Shown here one piece after another: positions 5,424-6,728 of a stretch of DNA of 6,728 nt. Every line of letters starts with the position of its first letter. The first letter of the stretch is position 1. The DNA is from an uncultured Lachnospiraceae bacterium (lineage in GTDB: Bacteria; Bacillota; Clostridia; Lachnospirales; Lachnospiraceae), in NCBI GenBank assembly GCA_946627575.1, contig CAMOVS010000072.1:1-6728 (forward strand), written 5' to 3'. The notes under the pieces were generated by a model. It did not search any database, was not told the DNA's origin, and saw only the letters and a program-made list of their open reading frames with translations. Both the position numbers and the translations under genes were made by a program.

Positions 5424-6728
5424 TCAGAATTCACCTGCTTTCCATTTAGGCTTGGGAATGGTTTGTGGCGGCACATCCATCACATAACCATCTTCGATGA
5501 TGATGCTGCACTCGGGGCCGGTGGATACCCTGGTCGCAATAGCCTGCAGATTCTCACGCTCAAGCCATTCGCCAAATTCTTTCAGGGTAGTAAGGTCCAG
5601 CTGTTCCAGCTTATCCAGTAAGATAAAACCACACTCAGGATTGAGTTTCCGGACAATGGCAGCGGATACATGAAGCTGTTCTGATCCGGACATGTTGTCC
5701 CACTTCTGTCCTTTATAGGTCAGCTCCCCGTCTGCAACTGATAATCCCGGAAGTGGAAGGTCTGCATTATTTAACAGATCTGTTTTTGCTTTCCGGATAT
5801 TTTCAAGCTTATGGGTTAACTTATCGTATTGATCACGATATTCCTGCGCATCTTCTTCTGCTTTTTCCTTATCCAGATTTGCCCGGACCTTCCGGTTGAT
5901 TTCATCAATATTACGAATCGATTCCTCCAGTTCGGCAGTAGACTCATCCTGGAGAACGGAAGCATCTGCAAAAGCAATTTCTTTTTGTTCACAAGCCTGG
6001 TTATAAGCATCAATCGTTTCTTTTAGTTTCCGCTCGATCTCTGCCGCCTGGCCATGCAGGAGTGACAGCTTCTTTTCCAGGTCATGCACCTTGTTTTCAA
6101 TCTGATTGGCATGTTCTCTTATTCGCTGGTTCTCTCCATTCCTGGCCAGGATATCCTGCTGTTGTCTGATGAGATCAGACGGAGACACCGGCTCCTTTGG
6201 GACGTCCGGATAATAGACTTGTTCTTTGGCAAACTTTTCTTTCTGGTCAGCGATCTGGCCAATTGCCCTTCGATGGTTATACAGGTCTTTTTCTTCAAGC
6301 TCTAATACCGCCAGCTTGTCACCAACTCCAAGAATCTGCAAAAGTGTATTGCATTTTTCCTTATTGGATGAATTCATAAATCTTGGCAGGTTGATAGCCA
6401 ATCCCTCTACAAATTCATTCAGAAGAGTCTGTCCGGCCTTCTTTCCTGTCGGATCCGTTACCTTCAGGGAACTGTTCTTACCTTTTCTCTCGACCACCAG
6501 ACCATTATTCATAACTATTTTCAGGTTTGGAGGGGTGACAGATCCGTCCCGCTTCGCATTGGATGGACGATAGTTTTCCCCGCCCAGAGCCCAGGCAATG
6601 GAATCAAGGACCGACGTCTTCCCCTGTCCATTGTTACCACCGATAATGGTGAGACCATTCTCAGAGGGTATCAGGGTAACCGCCTTGATCCTCTTTACAT
6701 TCTCAATCTCCAACCGATTGATCTTCAT
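5424..6728 (-). CDS. Small SMC/SbcC-like (AAA_23-type) ATPase
   Basis: A complete 434-residue ABC/SMC-type ATPase whose ATG is the last three bases of the window, so its ribosome binding site is outside. The N-terminus MKINRLEIENVKRIKAV followed by Walker A GGNNGQGKTS (30-39) is the classic RecF/SbcC/Rad50 entry. A predicted coiled coil occupies roughly 185-320, then a signature-like MSGSEQLHVSAAI (346-358), a Walker B strand FILLDKLEQLD (368-378) and a terminal strand region IATRVSTG. It is far shorter than cellular SbcC (about 1,000 residues), and the coil has no CxxC zinc hook. Lysine 373 sits where the catalytic glutamate normally follows the Walker B aspartate. As the first visible gene of the cassette, 1 nt before the Sak4-like start, it likely acts in recombination or DNA-end processing. 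No SbcD-type nuclease is in the window; one could lie upstream. The fold is firm, the exact role unknown. Confidence 0.88.
   Translation of the reverse strand: MKINRLEIENVKRIKAVTLIPSENGLTIIGGNNGQGKTSVLDSIAWALGGENYRPSNAKRDGSVTPPNLKIVMNNGLVVERKGKNSSLKVTDPTGKKAGQTLLNEFVEGLAINLPRFMNSSNKEKCNTLLQILGVGDKLAVLELEEKDLYNHRRAIGQIADQKEKFAKEQVYYPDVPKEPVSPSDLIRQQQDILARNGENQRIREHANQIENKVHDLEKKLSLLHGQAAEIERKLKETIDAYNQACEQKEIAFADASVLQDESTAELEESIRNIDEINRKVRANLDKEKAEEDAQEYRDQYDKLTHKLENIRKAKTDLLNNADLPLPGLSVADGELTYKGQKWDNMSGSEQLHVSAAIVRKLNPECGFILLDKLEQLDLTTLKEFGEWLERENLQAIATRVSTGPECSIIIEDGYVMDVPPQTIPKPKWKAGEF
5431..5436 (-). promoter_or_regulatory. Ribosome binding site deciding the Sak4-like start
   Basis: AGGTGA on the minus strand is 8 nt before the ATG at 5422 and is embedded in the Ala-Gly-Glu codons near the end of the SbcC-like gene. 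It supports the 5422 start over the in-frame ATG at 5476. Confidence 0.7.

Noticed and set aside
5423..5476. Longer N-terminus for the Sak4-like protein, starting at the ATG at 5476
   Set aside because: The extra 18 residues lie wholly within the SbcC-like gene, and a better SD sits before 5422.
1..6728. tRNA, rRNA, CRISPR arrays, insertion sequences, attachment sites or a replication origin
   Set aside because: Coding is continuous on the minus strand with gaps of at most 9 nt, and I saw no repeats or RNA signatures by eye.

Overview
The window looks like part of a temperate or lytic phage genome (or prophage) of a Bacillota host, most likely a gut-type clostridium. The grounds are the gene content, the strong purine-rich AGGAGG-type ribosome binding sites, the moderate base composition and the end-to-end gene packing. 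The host assignment is inference. No integrase, structural gene, tRNA, rRNA, CRISPR array or insertion sequence is visible.

Every gene lies on the minus strand and coding is essentially continuous. In transcription order (high to low coordinates) they are: a small SMC/SbcC-like ATPase (6728-5424); a Sak4-type RecA-fold ATPase (5422-4319); a DUF669-like putative single-strand DNA-binding protein (4316-3867); a RadD-like DEAH helicase (3867-2236); and a large primase-helicase starting at 2226 that runs off the left edge with 742 codons visible. Junctions are a 1-nt gap, a 2-nt gap, a TGATG overlap and a 9-nt gap, so this is one operon, probably with translational coupling. No promoter or terminator is seen; the promoter must lie beyond 6728.

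Together the genes form a DNA replication and recombination cassette. The last gene joins a PriCT-2-like module, an archaeo-eukaryotic-primase-like module and a RepA/KaiC-type helicase, so it could both prime and unwind at the phage fork. The Sak4-like ATPase and the SSB-like protein match the known pairing of a phage annealing recombinase with its SSB. The RadD-like helicase and the SbcC-like ATPase would handle branched or broken DNA.

The cassette type is familiar from phages, so I do not claim a wholly new system. The points most worth a second look are: (i) three of the four complete proteins end in an aromatic-x(2-3)-Gly-x(1-2)-aromatic tail, suggesting a shared docking signal; (ii) the N-terminal position of PriCT-2 in the primase-helicase; (iii) an SMC-like ATPase whose Walker B glutamate position appears to be lysine; and (iv) small C-terminal modules on the helicase and the Sak4-like protein.
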